From: Verrucomicrobiota bacterium
GTDB lineage: Bacteria > Verrucomicrobiota > Verrucomicrobiae > Limisphaerales > UBA11358
Direction of reading: 5' to 3'
Length of the DNA stretch: 31,822 nt
Assembly (NCBI GenBank): GCA_014860005.1
Contig: JACZKP010000021.1
Location: 1-31,822, forward strand
The notes beneath the pieces were generated by a model. That model saw nothing but the letters and a program-made list of their open reading frames with translations, made no database searches and was not told the DNA's origin. Both the position numbers and the translations under genes were made by a program. Below, piece by piece: positions 23,231 to 31,682 of the stretch. Within the stretch, counting starts at the first letter, position 1, and every line of letters begins with the position of its first letter.

Positions 23231-25363
23231 ATGAAAACCAACCTGGCCCTCAGAATCGCGACCGCCTTGTTGTCGCTCTCAATCCTCCTTCATTCACCTT
23301 CGACCTTCGCCCAAGGCACGGCCTTTACCTATCAAGGCCGGCTGGAAAGTGGCGGCGCGCCTCATACTGGCACCGCCGAATTCCAAGCCACGCTATGGGA
23401 TGCGGTCAGTGGCGGCAGTCAAATCGCCGCCAGTGCGCCCGCGCAAGTCGTCGTCGGAGTCACGAATGGCTTGTTCATCCTGCCGCTGGATTTCGACGCG
23501 AACTTTCCCGGCGCGAATCGCTGGCTGCAGTTGGAGGTTCGCACCACCATCGGCAACTTCACCACTCTCGCGCCGCGCCAACCGCTCACGCCCACGCCTT
23601 ACGCCATTACTGCCAGCAACCTCTCCGGGACGCTGCCGGCATTTCGACTGAGCGGCGCCATTCCCTCGGTGAATCTCTCCGGCACATATTCCGGCGCGGT
23701 CACGTTCGACAACGCGGCCAGCAGCTTCACCGGTGACGGCGCGGGATTGACCGCGCTCAACGCCTCGGAACTGGCCAGTGGCACGGTGGCGGACGCGCGG
23801 TTGGGTGAGAATGTGGCGCGGACGAATCAGGTCTGGTTGCTGGGCGGCAACGCCGGGACGATGCCCGGCACGCATTTCCTGGGCACGAGGGACGAGCAAC
23901 CGCTGGAGTTCAAGGTCAATGGCGCACGAGCCCTGCGCCTGGAATTCCACACCAACCACTTGGGTGTCGGTTCGCCCAGCCCGAACGTCATCAGTGGACA
24001 TGCGGACAACGAAGTCGCTCCCGGGGTCAGCGGCGCGACGATTGCAGGCGGCGGCGGCACCAACTGGTGGGGACCGACCTCTCCGCAACGGGCGAGTGGT
24101 GAATTCAGCACGATCGGCGGCGGCATTGGCAATATCGTCCAAGGGGCGGTAGGAGTCATCGCCGGTGGGGAACGCGGATTCATCGGCTCGAATGCCTTCA
24201 ACGCCTTTATTGGTGGCGGTGCGTGGAATACGAACCTCAGCGGTGATGCGACCATTGGCGGCGGACGCAACAACTTGATTCCCGTAAGCGCCAACAACGC
24301 CACCATTGGCGGCGGCGCACAGAATGCCGCCAACAACGCGAATGCGACGGTGGGGGGTGGCTTGGGAAACACGGCCAGCGGAATCGAGGCAACGGTGGGT
24401 GGCGGCACGGCAAACACGGCCGGCGGCGTCAATGCGACGGTGGCTGGCGGCTATGTTAACGCCGCCAGCGGCAGCTACGCTACGGTGGGGGGTGGCGCGC
24501 AGAACATCGCCAGCGGGAATTACAGTACCGTACCGGGTGGCAACCTGAATCTGGCCGCCGGCGCATATACGTTTGCCGCCGGCCAACGTGCCAAAGCCAA
24601 CCATCAAGGTGCGTTCGTCTGGGCGGATTCTCAAAACGCCGATTTTGCCACGACTGCCAACAACCAGTTTTCCGTGCGCGCCGCCGGCGGGGTGCGACTG
24701 GACGGCGATGTTCAGATTGGCACGGGCAGCGGAGATTATCAGCACTTGCGGATTGGCGGCGGTAATTCGGATGGCTTTCTCTACGGTTCGTTTCTGCGTT
24801 TCGCCGATGGCGTTCACCTGGGTTACAACTATTACGCAGACGCGGGCGGGGCACATCGAGTGAACAATCCGGGGGGCGCTACTTCACGAATCTCGGTTGG
24901 CTATGGCTACATTGGGCTGGGCACGGGCGGAGTGAACACCGCCCCCACCACCGACCGCCTGGTGGTGGGCACGACCAGCGTAACCGTCACGGGCACGTTC
25001 AACAACAACAGCGACCGCAACGCCAAACAAGCGATTGAACCGATCAATCCGTCCCAAATTCTCGACCACGTCATTGCGCTGCCGTTGAGCCAGTGGAGTT
25101 ACAAAACGGATCCGGCCACTCGACACCTTGGGCCGATGGCGCAGGACTTTCACGCTGCGTTCAACCTCGGCACGGATGAAAAGCACATCGCGCCGCTCGA
25201 CGAAGCCGGCGTGGCGCTGGCGGCAATTCAGGGACTCAATGAGAAAGTTGAAGTCCGAAGTCAGAAGGCCGAAGACCGAATGCAGAAACTCGAAGCGGAA
25301 AATTCGGAGTTAAAAACCCGGCTGGCGAATCTGGAGTTGCTCCTCAACCTGAACCCGAAATGA
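23231..25363 (+). CDS. Exported fibre-like protein with YadA-type head repeats and S74 chaperone domain
   Basis: A 710-residue protein. MKTNLALRIATALLSLSILL plus HSPSTFAQ is a Sec signal. Residues 30-125 form a beta domain (AFTYQGRLESGGAPHTGTAE; PRQPLTPTPYAITASNLSGT). About 293-455 is a tandem of ~14-residue YadA/hemagglutinin-like units (NATVGGGLGNTASG, EATVGGGTANTAGG, SYATVGGGAQNIASG). From about 583 comes a peptidase S74 (intramolecular chaperone) domain, SDRNAKQAIEPINPSQILDH, with candidate Ser594 and Lys599, then RHLGPMAQDF and AGVALAAIQGLNEKV. A coiled coil (MQKLEAENSELKTRLANLEL) ends it. Phage tail fibres trimerise with such domains and then cut them off. There is no YadA membrane anchor, so attachment is unknown. 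Confidence 0.85.
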   Translation: MKTNLALRIATALLSLSILLHSPSTFAQGTAFTYQGRLESGGAPHTGTAEFQATLWDAVSGGSQIAASAPAQVVVGVTNGLFILPLDFDANFPGANRWLQLEVRTTIGNFTTLAPRQPLTPTPYAITASNLSGTLPAFRLSGAIPSVNLSGTYSGAVTFDNAASSFTGDGAGLTALNASELASGTVADARLGENVARTNQVWLLGGNAGTMPGTHFLGTRDEQPLEFKVNGARALRLEFHTNHLGVGSPSPNVISGHADNEVAPGVSGATIAGGGGTNWWGPTSPQRASGEFSTIGGGIGNIVQGAVGVIAGGERGFIGSNAFNAFIGGGAWNTNLSGDATIGGGRNNLIPVSANNATIGGGAQNAANNANATVGGGLGNTASGIEATVGGGTANTAGGVNATVAGGYVNAASGSYATVGGGAQNIASGNYSTVPGGNLNLAAGAYTFAAGQRAKANHQGAFVWADSQNADFATTANNQFSVRAAGGVRLDGDVQIGTGSGDYQHLRIGGGNSDGFLYGSFLRFADGVHLGYNYYADAGGAHRVNNPGGATSRISVGYGYIGLGTGGVNTAPTTDRLVVGTTSVTVTGTFNNNSDRNAKQAIEPINPSQILDHVIALPLSQWSYKTDPATRHLGPMAQDFHAAFNLGTDEKHIAPLDEAGVALAAIQGLNEKVEVRSQKAEDRMQKLEAENSELKTRLANLELLLNLNPK

Positions 25364-25388
25364 CCATGAAATATCTGAACCAAACTTT

Positions 25389-25447
25389 GGGTCAGCAATG
25401 CTGGGGTCAGAATCGTTTTCGACATGCATTATTCTAACATTTGCCCC
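25389..25447. repeat. REP-like imperfect palindrome with duplicated GGGTCAG
   Basis: GGGTCAG occurs at 25389-25395 and again at 25404-25410. The second extends to GGGGTCAGAAT (25403-25413), which nearly pairs with ATTCTAAC (25431-25438) and then CCCC (25444-25447) on the far side of an AT-rich loop. Short palindromes of the form GGGGTCAGA...TCTGACCCC are typical of elements mobilised by REP-associated tyrosine transposases. Only the element-like sequence is here; no transposase gene is in the window. Confidence 0.3.
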
Positions 25448-25546
25448 CGCCGCTTGTGCCCGGCCAAAGCCCGGCAGCGTTTAACAACCCTTATCTCTCG
25501 GTGGCTGCTGGCGCGGGGCACTCGAAGGACAGACCGGAGACCCTAG

Positions 25547-25591
25547 CGTTGGCGGCAATTTGTCCGGGCTTGCGCCAACCCGCCGCCAACG
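25547..25591 (+). terminator. 10-bp GC-rich hairpin followed by a T-rich run
   Basis: CGTTGGCGGC (25547-25556) pairs perfectly with GCCGCCAACG (25582-25591) around a 25-base loop. It is followed by tgcattttgtttc. The stem plus T-rich tail is consistent with an intrinsic terminator of the fibre gene transcript, 184 bp after its stop, although the loop is long and the T-run is interrupted. It could also act as an attenuator ahead of the PQQ-like gene. Confidence 0.45.
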
Positions 25592-25669
25592 TGCATTTTG
25601 TTTCAATAGGAACGCTCCTGGTTGCGTCAAAGGCGTGATCCGAAGTCGGGCAACAACTTATTAGCCACC

Positions 25670-26917
25670 ATGAAGAACCAACGAACGACCCTCTCGCTTC
25701 TGTCCACGCTGCTCACCCTGACCGCTTTGACCACTGCCGCCGCCGATTGGCCGCAGTGGCGGGGAGCGGATCGAACGGACCTTTCGCCGGAAAACGGGCT
25801 GCTGAAATCCTGGCCCGAAGGCGGACCCAAACGGGTATGGCTTTTTGAAAACGCAGGCCATGGCTATTCCGGGCCAGCCATCGCCAAAGGCAAATTCTTC
25901 ACCCTCGGCACGCGGGACGGCAACGAGATTCTGCTCGTCCTCGATGCCAACACCGGCAAGGAGATTTGGGCCACCAAGATCGGTAGTATTCTGAAGAACC
26001 GCTGGGGGGATGGCCCGCGCGGCACCCCGACGGTGGATGGCGACCGGGTTTACGCCTTGAGCGGTCCGGGTGACCTCGTATGTGTCAACGTCGCGGACGG
26101 CAAAATTCTGTGGCAGACCAACCTGACGGAGCTGGGTGGGGAAGTGCCCGGATGGGGCTATTGCGAATCCGTGTTGGTGGACGGGAATCGGGTCGTTTGC
26201 ACGCCCGGCGGGCCCCGGGGCGCGCTGGCGGCGTTGGACAAACTCACCGGCAAATTGATCTGGCAAAGCGCCGAATTCACCGACGGGGCGCATTACTCCT
26301 CCATCATGCCGGCCGAAATCAACGGCACGCGGCAGTACGTGCAGTTGGTGGAAAAGAACTTTGTGGGCATTTCCGCCCAGGACGGCAAGCTGCTTTGGAA
26401 ATCGGATTTCCCCAAAGGCCGGACTGCGGTGATTCCCACGCCCATCATCCGGGGCAACGACGTGTATGTCACCGCCGGTTACGGCGCCGGCTGCAAAATG
26501 GTGACGATTGGACCGGACAACAAGGTGACCACGGTTTACGAGAACACGGTGATGAAGAATCATCACGGCGGCGTGATTCTCGTGGGCGACCATCTGTACG
26601 GTCACTCGGACGGCTACGCCTGGGTTTGCCAGGATTTCAAGACCGGCGAGGAAGTGTGGGGCCACCGGGAATTTCGCAAAGGGGCCATGGCCTATGCCGA
26701 CGGCAGGCTCTATTGTCTCGAGGAAGGCAGCGGCACGCTGGTGTTGGCGGAAGCGTCCCCCAAGGGCTGGCAGGAACACGGTCGTTTCACGTTGAAACCG
26801 CAAACCAAAATCCGCAGTTCTTCCGGCCGCATCTGGACCCATCCCGTGATCAGCAACGGCAAGCTCTACCTGCGCGACCAGGATCTGATCTATTGCTACG
26901 ATATCAAGGGGAGTTGA
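25670..26917 (+). CDS. Exported PQQ-like beta-propeller protein
   Basis: A 415-residue protein from ATG 25670. MKNQRTTLSLLSTLLTLTAL with TTAAADWPQWRG is a Sec signal; the WPQWRG motif after cleavage is typical of exported outer-membrane-assembly-like or alcohol-dehydrogenase-like propellers in PVC bacteria. Repeated blades are seen: LVLDANTGKEIWATKIGS, VNVADGKILWQTNL, LDKLTGKLIWQSAEF and VCQDFKTGEEVWGHREF (each ends in the Trp-rich PQQ motif). No PQQ-dependent dehydrogenase catalytic or heme motif is visible, so it may be a structural propeller or an enzyme of unknown substrate. It is followed by the peptidase-like gene 163 bp downstream. Confidence 0.85.
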   Translation: MKNQRTTLSLLSTLLTLTALTTAAADWPQWRGADRTDLSPENGLLKSWPEGGPKRVWLFENAGHGYSGPAIAKGKFFTLGTRDGNEILLVLDANTGKEIWATKIGSILKNRWGDGPRGTPTVDGDRVYALSGPGDLVCVNVADGKILWQTNLTELGGEVPGWGYCESVLVDGNRVVCTPGGPRGALAALDKLTGKLIWQSAEFTDGAHYSSIMPAEINGTRQYVQLVEKNFVGISAQDGKLLWKSDFPKGRTAVIPTPIIRGNDVYVTAGYGAGCKMVTIGPDNKVTTVYENTVMKNHHGGVILVGDHLYGHSDGYAWVCQDFKTGEEVWGHREFRKGAMAYADGRLYCLEEGSGTLVLAEASPKGWQEHGRFTLKPQTKIRSSSGRIWTHPVISNGKLYLRDQDLIYCYDIKGS

Positions 26918-27080
26918 ACGCGGCGACGGACGGCGCTGAACCGCAAACCAGCCACGGAGGCGACCGCGCGTCACCCTCACAGGGCTTGCGGGCTGGATCA
27001 GGTATCATGAGCCGGCAAGGCGAGCCGGAGCAGTTGCGCCACGCGGTATCGGTGCTGCTGGCTGAACCCAATGCGATTCC

Positions 27081-28259
27081 ATGATTGACTGCGGCTACTG
27101 TGGAATTCAGAACGAGCCAACCGCCACGCGCTGCTGCCGGTGCGGAACCGAGTTGCCGCCGCTTTCCGCTCCGGACGCCGTGCGTGAACCACCGCCGGAA
27201 CTGCCCGCACCGGAGTTGATCCAACCCGGAGCCCTGGAGGCCGCGTTCCGTTTCGCGGAGGGTTTTCGTCGTGCCGACTGGAAGTGCATCGGCCAATGGA
27301 TCGAAGCGAACGTGGGTGCGCCTGACCACGAAGTGGCGTGGAACGAAGCGGCTTTGCTGTGGGTGACGAAATTGCGCGACGATGCTGGTGGCGGTTACTT
27401 TGTGCTGCAATCGCACCAGACAATTCTCCTCTGCGATCAACCCCGCGAAACCGCCCGCTGGCTGCTCGATTACGCCAGCCGGGCGGCCGCCACGATCAAG
27501 GAGCAATTGGGCGAAACGGCGTGGCGTGGCGCGTTTGGCCAGGACGTGATTCTGGTCTTCTCCGACCAGGACGATTACTACCAATACCTCGCGCATCATT
27601 CACCCGACGGCGAACAGGCCGCGAGCGGCGGCGTTTGCATCCACGGGGGCTACACCCACATTGCCCTGCCGTGGCACGACGAGTTCGAGGCGGCCAATAC
27701 CATCGTCCACGAGCTGAGTCACGATTGCCTCGCCCATTTGCCGCTGCCGCTGTGGTTGAACGAAGGCGTGGCGGTGACGCTGCAAAAAGCCATCGCCCCG
27801 CCGGCGCGCGGTCTTGGCCAGGGTGATCAAAGCGCGCTCTTCGCAGCCGCGATCAACTGGCAGTCGCCGATCATGTGGGACGAACTCGCGGAGCGGCACT
27901 TCTCGTTCTGGACCGTGGAAAGCATCCAATCGTTCTGGGCCGGCACCTCGTTCTGTGAACCCGGCGATCCGAACGAACTCAGTTACAGTCTGGCCGAGGT
28001 GTTGGTCAAGCTGCTGACGGAGCGGGGCGATGGCCGGGCATTCCGTGCGTTTCTCGAAGCCGCGCACCAGGACGATGCCGGGCAGGCGGCGGCGATGGAT
28101 TGCCTGTCGGCCGATTTGGGCGAAATCGCCGGGACGTTTCTCGGCGAGGGTGACTGGCGTCCTCGCAGAAATGCAATGGTTGCGTGTTGGAATGCGGCAG
28201 GGTGGAACCAGAACTTTGGCACGGATGGCGAACCACCGTCGGAGGCCGTCGAGAATTAG
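27081..28259 (+). CDS. Zinc-ribbon plus HExxH gluzincin-like peptidase
   Basis: A 392-residue protein with no signal peptide. The N-terminus has a zinc ribbon (MIDCGYCGIQNEPTATRCCR, CGTEL; two CxxC pairs). A Pro-rich linker follows. The central domain carries HELSH (His210, Glu211, His214) and LNEGVA with Glu228 fourteen residues later, the arrangement of gluzincin metallopeptidases (peptidase MA-like family). The C-terminal part has SYSLAEVLVKLLTERGDGRA. I expect a cytoplasmic zinc peptidase or a degraded relative; the residues needed for catalysis are present. A zinc ribbon fused to such a peptidase is unusual as far as I know. It lies 68 bp before the serine hydrolase gene. Confidence 0.7.
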   Translation: MIDCGYCGIQNEPTATRCCRCGTELPPLSAPDAVREPPPELPAPELIQPGALEAAFRFAEGFRRADWKCIGQWIEANVGAPDHEVAWNEAALLWVTKLRDDAGGGYFVLQSHQTILLCDQPRETARWLLDYASRAAATIKEQLGETAWRGAFGQDVILVFSDQDDYYQYLAHHSPDGEQAASGGVCIHGGYTHIALPWHDEFEAANTIVHELSHDCLAHLPLPLWLNEGVAVTLQKAIAPPARGLGQGDQSALFAAAINWQSPIMWDELAERHFSFWTVESIQSFWAGTSFCEPGDPNELSYSLAEVLVKLLTERGDGRAFRAFLEAAHQDDAGQAAAMDCLSADLGEIAGTFLGEGDWRPRRNAMVACWNAAGWNQNFGTDGEPPSEAVEN

Positions 28260-28327
28260 CGTTGAGCAGCGAGCCGCGTGGCTTTCGGAAGCTTGCGCCT
28301 GCTCCAGCGTTGCGGCTCAATGCGGGC

Positions 28328-30442
28328 ATGAACCGGAAACGTGATCCTGGACGGATGTGGACCGGTGGAAGAATCCCCTGCCTCGTGACGGCCATTGCTC
28401 TGGCCATTGTGCCTGCCCAACTGTTGCGGGCCGCGGAGGAATTCTGGCCGGAGTCGGCTTGGAACGAAGCGACACTCGCAGAAGCGGGCATGGATCGCGC
28501 GAAACTGGAAGCGGCGCGCGATTACGCGTTGTCGGCGGACGGGTCGGGTTACATCACGCGCCACGGGCGGCTTGTAATGGCGTGGGGCGATGCCCGGCAA
28601 CGGTACGATCTGAAATCCACGACAAAATCGTTTGGGTCCATCGCGTTGGGCCTGGCAGTGAAGGATGGCAAGGTTCGTTTGGAGGATTTCGCCCGGACGC
28701 TGCATCCAAATCTCGGCACGCCGCCGGACGCAAAAACCAACACCGGCTGGCTTGGCGAAATCACGCTGCTTCACTTGGCCACGCAGACCGCCGGTTTCGA
28801 AAAGCCCGGTGGTTTCACGCGACAGCTTTTTCGTCCGGGCACAATGTGGGATTACAGCGACAGCGGCCCGAACTGGCTGGCCGAGTGTCTGACGCTCGCT
28901 TATCGGCGCGACGTGGACGAGTTGATGTTCGAACGCGTCTTCACGCCGCTCGGCATCCGGCGCGCCGATCTCGTGTGGCGCAGGAATCAGTATCGTCCGG
29001 CGCTGATTGACGGCATCGCGCGGCGCGAATTCGGCGCGGGCATCAGCGCCAACGTGGACGCCATGGCGCGCACCGGCCTGCTGATGTTGCGTGGCGGACG
29101 CTGGCGCGAGGCGCAGTTGATTCCGCGCGAGTATGCGGAAATGGCACCGCAGCCCGTGGCGAAGTTTGCGGATATTCCGGTCCATGCCAATTCGCTGAAG
29201 GAGTCGGGGCCGAACGCGCCGAAGCATTATGGTTTGCTCTGGTGGAACAATGCCGACGGCACGCTGGCTGCCGTGCCGCGCGACGCGTACTGGTCGTGGG
29301 GGCTTTACGACAGCGTCATCCTCGTGGTGCCGTCGCTTGAGCTGGTGGTGGCACGGACCGGGAAATCGTGGCCGCGAAAATCGGGTGGCGCGCATTACGA
29401 TCCGTTGCGTCCGTTCTTCGAGCCGATCATTGCCGCGATCAATCAACCTCACAACTCCGGGTCAAGGCCAGCCATCAAGGAAATCCGCTGGGCGCCGGTG
29501 GAAACCATTCGTCGCGCGGCCAAGGGCAGCGACAACTGGCCTCTCACCTGGGCGGACGACGATGCGCTCTACGGTGCGTACGGCGATGGCCACGGATTTG
29601 AACCGTTCGTGCCCGAGAAATTGAGCCTCGGGTTGGTGCGCATTACCGGCGGCCCCGATGATATTCGCGGTGAGAATCTGCGCTCGCCCACGTTGGAGGC
29701 GCGCGGTGACGGCAGCGGCGGCAGGAAAGCCAGCGGCCTGCTCAGTGTAAACGGCGGGTTGTATCTCTGGGCGCGAAACGCCGGCAATTCGCAACTCGCC
29801 TGGTCCGCCGACCACGGGCGCACTTGGACGTGGGCCGACTGGAAATTCACGAAGAGCTTCGGTTGTCCGACGTTTGTGAACTTTGGCCGCGACTACGACG
29901 GCAACCGGGACGGCTACGTGTATGTCTATTCACCCGACGCCAACGACGCCTACAGCGTCGCCGACCGCTTTGTTCTCGCGCGAGTGCCGGTAGAGCGCAT
30001 CCGCGAGCGTGGAGCGTATGAGTTCTTTTCTGGAACAGCCGGCGATGGATCGGGCTTGTGGACGACGAATCTCACGTCAAGGGCGGGAGTTTTGACGCGC
30101 GCAAAGAACTGTTATCGCCCGAGCGTCACTTTCAACGCGCCGCTTAAACGCTTCCTGCTCGTGCATCCGCGTCCCAATGCGCGCTCCCGCGACGGTGCCG
30201 GAAGAATTGACGTTCGCTTCCACGGCGGACTGGCGGTGTGCGAAGCGCCGCAGCCGTGGGGACCATGGTCCGTGGTGTTCGACACGGACGCATGGGATGT
30301 GGGCCCGGGCGATTCGGCCTCGTTCCCGTCCAAATGGATCAGCGCCGATGGCCGAACGCTGTATCTGGTTTTCTCCGGCGAGGATTGTTTCTCGGTTCGC
30401 AAGGCGATGCTGATGCTTCGATCCGGAGAGGACACAAACTAA
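28328..30442 (+). CDS. Exported serine hydrolase (beta-lactamase class C-like) fused to a C-terminal glycan-processing-like domain
   Basis: A 704-residue protein from ATG 28328. A signal peptide with a long basic n-region ends near IVPAQLLRAAEE. Residues about 45-370 form a beta-lactamase/penicillin-binding-like serine hydrolase: LKSTTKSFGSIALGLAV carries the SxxK motif (Ser97, Lys100), and MWDYSDSGPNWLAE has Tyr176 in the YxN-like position, where Asp replaces Asn. Residues about 380-700 are a second domain with five-bladed-propeller-like repeats (YGDGHGFEPFVPEKL; GGLYLWARNAGNSQLAWSAD; FPSKWISADGRTLYLVFSGE), resembling DUF4185/sialidase-like sequences. The fusion suggests an ester- or amide-cleaving enzyme working on surface polymers. 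Confidence 0.75.
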   Translation: MNRKRDPGRMWTGGRIPCLVTAIALAIVPAQLLRAAEEFWPESAWNEATLAEAGMDRAKLEAARDYALSADGSGYITRHGRLVMAWGDARQRYDLKSTTKSFGSIALGLAVKDGKVRLEDFARTLHPNLGTPPDAKTNTGWLGEITLLHLATQTAGFEKPGGFTRQLFRPGTMWDYSDSGPNWLAECLTLAYRRDVDELMFERVFTPLGIRRADLVWRRNQYRPALIDGIARREFGAGISANVDAMARTGLLMLRGGRWREAQLIPREYAEMAPQPVAKFADIPVHANSLKESGPNAPKHYGLLWWNNADGTLAAVPRDAYWSWGLYDSVILVVPSLELVVARTGKSWPRKSGGAHYDPLRPFFEPIIAAINQPHNSGSRPAIKEIRWAPVETIRRAAKGSDNWPLTWADDDALYGAYGDGHGFEPFVPEKLSLGLVRITGGPDDIRGENLRSPTLEARGDGSGGRKASGLLSVNGGLYLWARNAGNSQLAWSADHGRTWTWADWKFTKSFGCPTFVNFGRDYDGNRDGYVYVYSPDANDAYSVADRFVLARVPVERIRERGAYEFFSGTAGDGSGLWTTNLTSRAGVLTRAKNCYRPSVTFNAPLKRFLLVHPRPNARSRDGAGRIDVRFHGGLAVCEAPQPWGPWSVVFDTDAWDVGPGDSASFPSKWISADGRTLYLVFSGEDCFSVRKAMLMLRSGEDTN

Positions 30443-30515
30443 CAACAAGTTCCGTTGTGAGATTTCTGGAAGTCGGCTGGTGGTGTGGTTCAATCGCAGT
30501 TAATCTGGCGTGTGC

Positions 30516-31442
30516 ATGAATTCAAACCGCGCATTGATACAACTTCGCTTGACTGGCGCTTCCGCTGAAGCTGCGTTGCGATTGTTGGTTGTCCTCTTGC
30601 TTGCGTCACTTTGGTGTTCGCATGGTCAGGTTTCCACCACCAATCGTCCGCTGCCCGGCGTCTCCCTCTTCTCGGAGACACGCACCAATCCGCCGACCCG
30701 CTTGTTCGTCGCGTTCATTGATCTGACGGAGCCGGGCTTGCGGCTGCGTGTGTCGCGCGGTGGTCCTGATCCCGACGGTGCCGGTCCGTGGCAGACCACG
30801 CTGATGCGCCCCACGGAAATCGCCGCGCGCGACGGTTTGGACTTCGTAGTGAACGGCGATTTCTATCGGGTGCCGGCGATGGATGATCCGGTGCGCACCA
30901 ACGCGGTGCGCGGCTTTTCATGGAGTGCCGTCAATGGTCCGGCGGTCAGCCAGGGAACAACCTGGTCGGCCACTTCCCAGCGCCGGCCCTGTCTGGTTGT
31001 GGACCGAAGGGGAAAGGGCGCGATCAAGCTGCTAGCGCGCCCCGAACCGCAGGATTGGGAGGTGGTGGCGGGAAATACGATGCTGGTGCGCGACGGGGTT
31101 GCCGTGCCGCACGAGAACAAGGTCCGCCATCCGCGCACGGCCGTGGGTCTGAACCAGGATGCCACGCAACTTGTCGTGCTGGTGGTGGACGGGCGCAAAC
31201 CCGGCGTGGCCATCGGTATGAATTACGATGAACTGGCCGCCGAGTTGATCCGGCTCGGATGTCACTCGGCGCTAAATCTCGATGGCGGCGGCAGTTCCTT
31301 GATGGCCGTGCGCACTGCCGCCCGCAACGGTTTTGAGATTCTGAATGTGCCCACTGATGGCCGCGAGCGCCCGGTGGCGAACGTGCTGGGCGTTTCAGTG
31401 ACACGGCCGGCGGCTGCTCCCAATTCCCGACCGACTCGGTAG
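30516..31442 (+). CDS. Exported phosphodiester glycosidase family protein (NAGPA/DUF2233-like)
   Basis: A 308-residue protein. MNSNRALIQLRLTGASAEAA then LRLLVVLLLASLWCSHG is a signal segment, with a Cys at the end that hints at lipoprotein processing. The body matches the NAGPA-type fold: LDFVVNGDFYRVPAMDD, VRHPRTAVGLNQDATQLVVL, VVDGRKPGVAIGMNYDELAA and the signature LGCHSALNLDGGGSSLMAVR. Family members remove N-acetylglucosamine from phosphodiester-linked sugars or act on cell-wall polymers. The start is chosen as ATG 30516; a GTG two codons earlier is possible. Its TAG directly abuts, in the same frame, the remnant that follows. Confidence 0.85.
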   Translation: MNSNRALIQLRLTGASAEAALRLLVVLLLASLWCSHGQVSTTNRPLPGVSLFSETRTNPPTRLFVAFIDLTEPGLRLRVSRGGPDPDGAGPWQTTLMRPTEIAARDGLDFVVNGDFYRVPAMDDPVRTNAVRGFSWSAVNGPAVSQGTTWSATSQRRPCLVVDRRGKGAIKLLARPEPQDWEVVAGNTMLVRDGVAVPHENKVRHPRTAVGLNQDATQLVVLVVDGRKPGVAIGMNYDELAAELIRLGCHSALNLDGGGSSLMAVRTAARNGFEILNVPTDGRERPVANVLGVSVTRPAAAPNSRPTR

Positions 31443-31574
31443 AACATCCGTCGTGCGCTGAAGACCGCCGGTTGGCGGGTGGATGGCGACGGCGGTGCGG
31501 CGAGTTTGCTGGGCATGAAACCGTCCACGCGTAACTCCCGCATCAAGGCCATGGGTCTCAAACGCACTGCCTGA
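31443..31574 (+). pseudogene. C-terminal Fis-type helix-turn-helix remnant of a regulator
   Basis: Directly after the TAG of the previous gene, and in the same frame, 43 codons read NIRRALKTAGWRVDGDGGAA then SLLGMKPSTRNSRIKAMGLK and RTA before TGA. This is the typical DNA-binding end of sigma-54-dependent activators or related regulators (family form: ILRALE.TGW...G..GAA..LGL...TL.SRMKKLGI). There is no start codon and no upstream domain. It is a clear leftover of a regulator whose front part is gone, probably fused to this spot by a deletion. Confidence 0.7.
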
Positions 31575-31682
31575 CGAGAAAGTGAGCTGGGTCGAGGTCG
31601 GACAGCGTCAACCTGGCTGTGACTGCAATGGGAGGGAAGGATGGTTCGGGCAAGCATCACCGCGTGATTGGACATGGACAGG

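Larger units (their letters stand above)
25364..25669. other. Intergenic stretch with two inverted repeats and no gene
   Basis: These 306 bp hold no convincing coding frame. They contain a REP-like imperfect palindrome (25389-25447) and a terminator-like hairpin (25547-25591), both listed separately. The start codon of the next gene is at 25670. Confidence 0.6.

Noticed and set aside
24290..24560. Tandem-like DNA repeats suggesting a CRISPR or minisatellite
   Set aside because: The repetition is at the protein level (14-residue head units in frame), the DNA units differ and there are no spacers.
23393..24856. 487-codon reverse frame opposite the fibre gene
   Set aside because: Antisense of the Gly/Ala-rich repeats, low-complexity Arg/Ala composition.
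25661..26980. 439-codon reverse frame opposite the PQQ-like gene
   Set aside because: Antisense shadow of a clearly coding propeller gene.
28256..29452. 398-codon reverse frame opposite the serine hydrolase
   Set aside because: Antisense shadow; the forward strand has a signal peptide and catalytic motifs.
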